64,000 nt of DNA from Hetaerina americana (Eukaryota > Arthropoda > Insecta > Odonata > Calopterygidae): NCBI GenBank assembly GCA_022747635.1, contig JAKTNV010000001.1:42925446-42989445 (forward strand), read 5' to 3'. The first letter of the stretch is position 1. Each line of letters starts with the position of its first letter. Below, piece by piece: positions 59,540-64,000 of this stretch. The notes beneath the pieces were generated by a model. It made no database searches and was not told the origin of the DNA. It saw only the letters and a program-made list of their open reading frames with translations. The translations under genes and the position numbers were made by a program.

Positions 59540-59599
59540 TAAACAAAAAGAAATGAAATGTTGAGACTTCTGTCTCAACATTCCAGTTCTTTTCGTTTA
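59540..59599. other. 60-nt hairpin, 28-bp arms, 4-nt loop
   Basis: Arms 59540-59567 and 59572-59599 pair at 25 of 28 positions; loop TTCT. The inner 11 bp (AATGTTGAGAC) are perfect. It could be a small foldback element or a microRNA-like precursor. Transcription is unknown. Confidence 0.7.
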
Positions 59600-59604
59600 G
59601 CATT

Positions 59605-60395
59605 TAATTGGGTACGGCAGAGGATATGCATAACTACAACGACTATGCTATCTATCTACTATGAGGAAATGCTATGAGTATGGACAATAGGGGCAGCAGA
59701 GAAAAGAATAATAATAAAAATAAAATAGAGATACAGAATAACCAACAGGAAAGGTACTTTGACCAAAGAAACCGATGGTGGAACCGGAGGGAAATTAATT
59801 GGAATCATCGTGAGTAAACTGAAGAATGAAGAATTTCTGTGTTATCATTGAAGAAGTAATATAAATACCATGTCAAACAAAATTTAGGTCCATGCATTAC
59901 ACTAAGTTTGTGATCAAGGTAACGTTCATTTGAATGCATAACTGAAGCCATGCAGTAATTCTTAACCAGCATGGTACATCTATCAAATTTAAAAAAGGTA
60001 AAATAATTTAGTACAGAATTCTCGGTTACTTCAGGAAACAATTTTTATCTGACTGACACCAGTAAAATACGGCCCTTATTTTTGTCGATCGAGATATAAA
60101 CAAAACTTTTTCTCCCTATGAAAAGTCAGACTCGAATCCTGTGCTTATACCTTAACTTTTCTTGCTACTTTTTATTGAATAATTGCTAACTGATAACAGT
60201 CCTTAATACAATGAATGTTAGTGCCCAGTCGTAAAGAGAAAAACTGACATTCACTGGTTGATGTCAGAGGTTCATGTTTGCATTAGTAAAAGAGTGTACT
60301 ATACAAGAGCTAAAAATTACTTGCAACTTATACCCGATGAATTCCGTCATTTATAAACAAAATTCAAAGATATATAGGCATAAATTTTGCGCATG
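59605..60395. other. AT-rich, nothing recognised
   Basis: No motif-bearing frame. Confidence 0.5.
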
Positions 60396-60399
60396 AACG

Positions 60400-60665
60400 C
60401 CCGATGGGTAACGCAGAGGAGCTCAAAATACCGAGTGCTAAGCACCTGCCACTACCTCGGTAAAACTTGGGAGACCAAAGCCTTCCGGGGAAAAGGCTCT
60501 TCAAGGTGAAAAGTGGACTGTGAAGGGGGAATTGACACAAAGAAACACGAGGTGGCGCTTGTTTCTTAGGTGAGGGGCGGCTACCAAATGCGTCCGTCTC
60601 CGGTGTCAAGGGCGTCCTAAACAAAAACGGAAGGCAACTGGAAACCACTGCCGAAATTTCCCCAG
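60400..60665 (+). mobile_element. Possible LINE 5' leader relic, plus strand
   Basis: GGAAGGCAACTGGAAACCAC (60620-60639) matches the leader word in the two minus-strand LINEs (25.98 and 1.43 kb), and the region is GC-richer than its surroundings. The rest does not align by eye, so this may be a related but distinct LINE. Confidence 0.4.
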
Positions 60666-60669
60666 AGAA

Positions 60670-63490
60670 ATGTGTTACGAGGCTTCGGGATAAACACTAT
60701 GGATTTCTGGAATGCTAAATCCACAGACGAAGGTAAAAATCCATTCGGATCTTTGTATAGGAGAGGGAGTGTGAGGAGATGCCATGGTAGGAAAAAAAGG
60801 AACAGACAGTGACAAGGTTAAGATAAGAAACTTGGAATGTAAGGAGTGTTTTTGAAGAATGAAAAAGCCAGGAAGCCTTAGGTAAGAGATGATTAAAAAT
60901 AACACGGGTGTGATAAGAGTAAGCGGAGTATGATGGGAGGCTTCTTGCTAAGACGCCACATTTTCCTTCTACAGTTGCGAAAGATGAAATATTGATGTAG
61001 TTTCTTTTGTTAATTAATTAATGTTTTTTACTCTTTTGTTAATTGACCTTAAGGCTGGTGTTATCAAAGGTATATATGACTGCTATAGATTGCTATCTGA
61101 AGATATTTACGGAATAATAAAGATCATCTAGCGATCCAATATCCATTAATGGCTATAAGCGTCACAATTTGAGAGACTAGAGGAAGTAATGAAAGAAAAA
61201 ATCCGGGTATTCTTTAAGCACGTGATGGGTTCTCGAATTTGAGTTTAGAAGAGAAAGTGAGAGTATTTGCGGAGCAATACGTTGTACCATAATGAGCCAA
61301 GAGAAAGAGGTAGTTGTAGTCTCAAAAGGAAACAAATGTGATCATTACTAATACCTAATTTTAAAATCATAAAACAGAAGTATGCACCAAAATGTGATTC
61401 GGTATGAAGAAATTCAAAATAGAATATGGACTGCATGGTAAATATGTGTGATCTTGCTTTTCTTTAGCAGAATTGGAGGTTAAAATGAGAAGAGTAAAGA
61501 GGGAAAATGGTGTCCGGAGATACTTTTTGAATTAATCAAGAAGGAAATCACGGGAAATAATAATAAAAGTCAATGGGATTAACTTGGTGAGAAAAAGCAA
61601 GCAACAAACTTTTCGAGCAACTTTGGAGGTTAAGAGGCAGAAAAATGCATTAATTTCTAGCATTTTCTACCCCGAAACCTTGATAAAATAAACCCCATAC
61701 TAAATGATCATCATCATCCCCAGACGAATAGCTAAGTTTGCATTAAAAATAGCGATAAACGTATCCCCATAAACCTTTGTGAATAGAAATTTGATATGCT
61801 TAAGGTCATAAAATGTAACCACCAATGAAGTAACACCGTCATAATCAGCCCACATTCTGAAGTGCATAGCCTTTAGTAATTCGACAGCCGTTTTTACGTT
61901 CTAAAAATTCTTTTTCTTTCTATTTTGTCGTATCTATCTTGCTTGCTCTCTTTACCGATCTTTTCTTAATAGTTCATATGACCTCCGTTCGCCCCTCATC
62001 GCCGCCGCAAGCCCTAGATTGCCGTCACTACCTCCTCACCTTTATGCTTCCCTTCTTCCCCCGCTCCTTCAATCGCCTGCCTCCCATTGATTATCTTCGC
62101 CCACGAACCGTTCAACTCCTGCTTCCTGCCCCGTTCCCACCTCAGCTTGCAAGTACATATATTCCACTGTTCTCATGTCCGCCGGATTCTGATAAAACGA
62201 CCCACTCCTCCCCTAACCCAGATAAAATTCAAGTGATTTGCAAAGTCAAAGCAGTTATCCTACTCATTTCTGGGGGAACTGTGTAAAGATATGACCTTAA
62301 GTGTGCCCGGTAGCTCTTTTTTTTATCTTGGACAGCTTGCTATTCATACCACGCCCCGAGAATAAAGGCGTCGTAAAATTGTTCCCAACTTCATTTTGAA
62401 TTCTCTTCAACAGTTTAACTGCTCATTCAATGTTTTTCTCCCCCAAAAGATTCAGAGACTAACATAGCCACTCAAAACAAAATTGAACTTAGAACTTAGA
62501 TTTTCAGATCGCATTTTACAGTTTATACGATTAAATGTGGGAATTCAGATTCAATGATTAGCTTATAATTGTTTGAATTTGTAGTCTCGATGATGAATAT
62601 GTACCATTTGGCTATTTTTTCCCGAGAAAATTGAGTAGTGATTCTTAGTAATATTAGTATTAGCTGGAGAAAAAAACTGCCTCTATAAAAATTTGGAATA
62701 AGCTCTTCAGCCGTTTTGGGATCATAATTCCAATGGGATACGGTGCCTCACTTTTGGCCACTGGAAAGCTCATTTCAAAAAAGAATCGTATCTAGGCAGA
62801 TTTTATAAGTACTGTGAAAATTTTTGCTTGGATATTTAGAATTATACCACGTGGATGATTGCTGCAAAGCCATACTTTGCATGACACCCGTGACTTATTT
62901 TAAATTGTACATTATTTGAATTATTGTTATTATTGAAAAATTGTAGATTATTTGCCAAACTAAGACAAAAATGTCCACCCGGGAAGGACTTGAGTAAAAT
63001 GGTGGTAATAGAAGAGGTAAGAAAAGAGGCCGATCTCCTCGAAACTTGTGCAAGTATTTCATTGTTATTCCCAAAATAAGTTATTATCGCAATAATGTCG
63101 AGTTCAAGGATACTATGAAGCCCACTTTTTAACCAAATATATCGTTCAAATTCCTTTGATCGGATAAAGCATAAAAATTATTAAATGAGTAATGAAAATG
63201 TAATTTGTAACGAAAGTGAACCACAAAAACGCATGAAAAAGTAATTAGTCAATTTAATCTATAAAAATGTCAATTAAGCATTTTAGTAGAACATTAAAAA
63301 TCACGACCAAAGTTTTTGGTAGCCTACGCCAAGCAGAGAAATTCAATATCTGATGTGGGCAATAGAAATGCTGACCCAGGAAAAGTCATCGTGCTTTCTG
63401 GCTTGATTCTAGAGGGAATATACTAGGTTTTCAAATTCAGCAATAGAAAAGAAAATATTTTTCCTTCGTCCTCCGAAAATATATACATAT
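60670..63490. other. No gene recognised
   Basis: A pyrimidine-rich, GC-richer patch at 61970-62170 gives a 115-codon plus-strand frame with no domain. The rest is AT-rich. Confidence 0.5.
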
Positions 63491-63491
63491 A

Positions 63492-64000
63492 CCTTGATCA
63501 AAAAGTTTCCGGAATAACCACCGTGTGGCGCTCCCATCGTTCCGATTTGAGTTCTGTTTTTTTTGTTTAATTGGTACATCTGTTGTTGATATTCCCTTTA
63601 AATCTTAGTGTCATAACTTGACATTTGCAAAAGTTACGTAGCCAAGAGTACATCTATCTCTGTGTGTGTTGGCGATTTTTTACAATTGCAGAAATGGATT
63701 TAAATTTGCAACAACGAACTTGTATTAAATTTTGCGTAAAAACGGATTTAGTGGCGCACGGACGTTGGAAATGTTGGAAAAGTGTTTCGGCAACGATTCT
63801 CTAAAAAAAACGGTCGTTTACCAGTGGCACGAGCGGTTCAGAAGTGGTCGTGAGTCAATCGAAGATGATGAACGCAGTGGCAGACCATCGACATCGAAAG
63901 TCGGTGAAAAATTTGATAAAGTAAAAGAAATGTTGGTCAATAACCGCAAATTAACCATCAGAGAAATAGCGGAGGACTTGAACATTGCCTATGGATCCGC
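63492..64000 (+). mobile_element. mariner, second copy of the 16.7-kb family, cut by the window end
   Basis: Preceded by TA (63490-63491) and starting CCTTGATCAAAAAGTTTCC. Over 509 bp it differs from 16720-17229 by about five substitutions and three single-base indels. It includes the whole 5' UTR and the transposase start (ATG 63694-63696). A missing G near 63742 breaks the frame early, while the A run at 63803-63810 has 8 A, which keeps the frame that the 16.7-kb copy has lost. The 3' half lies outside the window. Confidence 0.95.

Overview
This is a stretch of animal nuclear DNA, most likely from an arthropod. It is AT-rich, has many (TA)n microsatellites, and holds a mixture of mariner DNA transposons, RTE/CR1-like LINEs, Penelope-like elements (PLEs), a Ty1/copia relic and tRNA-derived SINEs. 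The species cannot be fixed from the sequence. I found no intact host gene, no convincing tRNA or rRNA gene, no CRISPR array and no bacterial or viral operon. The window is intergenic or intronic DNA filled with transposable elements of different ages. Only two open frames look worth calling as coding: a LINE ORF1 (11781-13370, minus strand) and a mariner transposase broken by one frameshift (16921-18035, plus strand).

Layout. 1-1650: minus-strand LINE with apurinic-type endonuclease, containing an internal tandem duplication. 1676-3500: (TA)n, the 3' part of a PLE, more repeats and a hairpin. 3.7-9.4 kb: AT-rich DNA without genes. 9.4-10.5 kb: PLE reverse transcriptase relic carrying a YIDD motif. 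10.5-15.7 kb: a nest of elements made of a headless inverted SINE pair, SINE-A copies, LINE ORF1 with a 71-bp perfect inverted repeat at its 5' end, a second SINE, two PLE 3' ends facing each other, and a 119-bp perfect palindrome of SINE-A. 16.7-18.0 kb: an almost complete mariner with unusually long terminal inverted repeats (TIRs). 18.6-18.9 kb: mariner C-terminal relic. 20.8-21.4 and 24.2-24.8 kb: GC-rich tracts with CRE and E-box motifs. 24.9-26.2 kb: internally deleted LINE. 28.6-29.4 kb: internally deleted mariner. 30.9-31.9 kb: LINE C-terminus followed by a mariner relic. 40.0-41.9 kb: heavily decayed LINE. 44.5-45.3 kb: Ty1/copia relic plus a SINE. Two SINE-B copies lie at 35.3 and 49.6 kb. 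53.0-53.9 kb: PLE 3' end, (TA)n and an 87-bp mini-mariner. 54.9-56.6 kb: two LINE reverse transcriptase relics. 57.2-58.1 kb: mariner relic. 63.5 kb to the end: a second copy of the 16.7-kb mariner, cut by the window edge.

The most interesting signals are structural. (1) The 16.7-kb mariner has lost its normal C-terminus and 3' end and carries an inverted copy of its own first 146 bp in their place, giving 146/147-bp TIRs. A second copy with almost the same 5' end lies at 63.5 kb. (2) SINE-A occurs twice as head-to-head pairs lacking the tRNA-like heads, one pair old and one a perfect palindrome. (3) The 5' tip of the ORF1-bearing LINE is duplicated in inverse orientation and joined to a SINE-A head at the shared hexamer ATAGCT. 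(4) PLE and SINE 3' ends repeatedly abut (TA)n tracts, and the PLE tails carry a hammerhead-ribozyme-like core.
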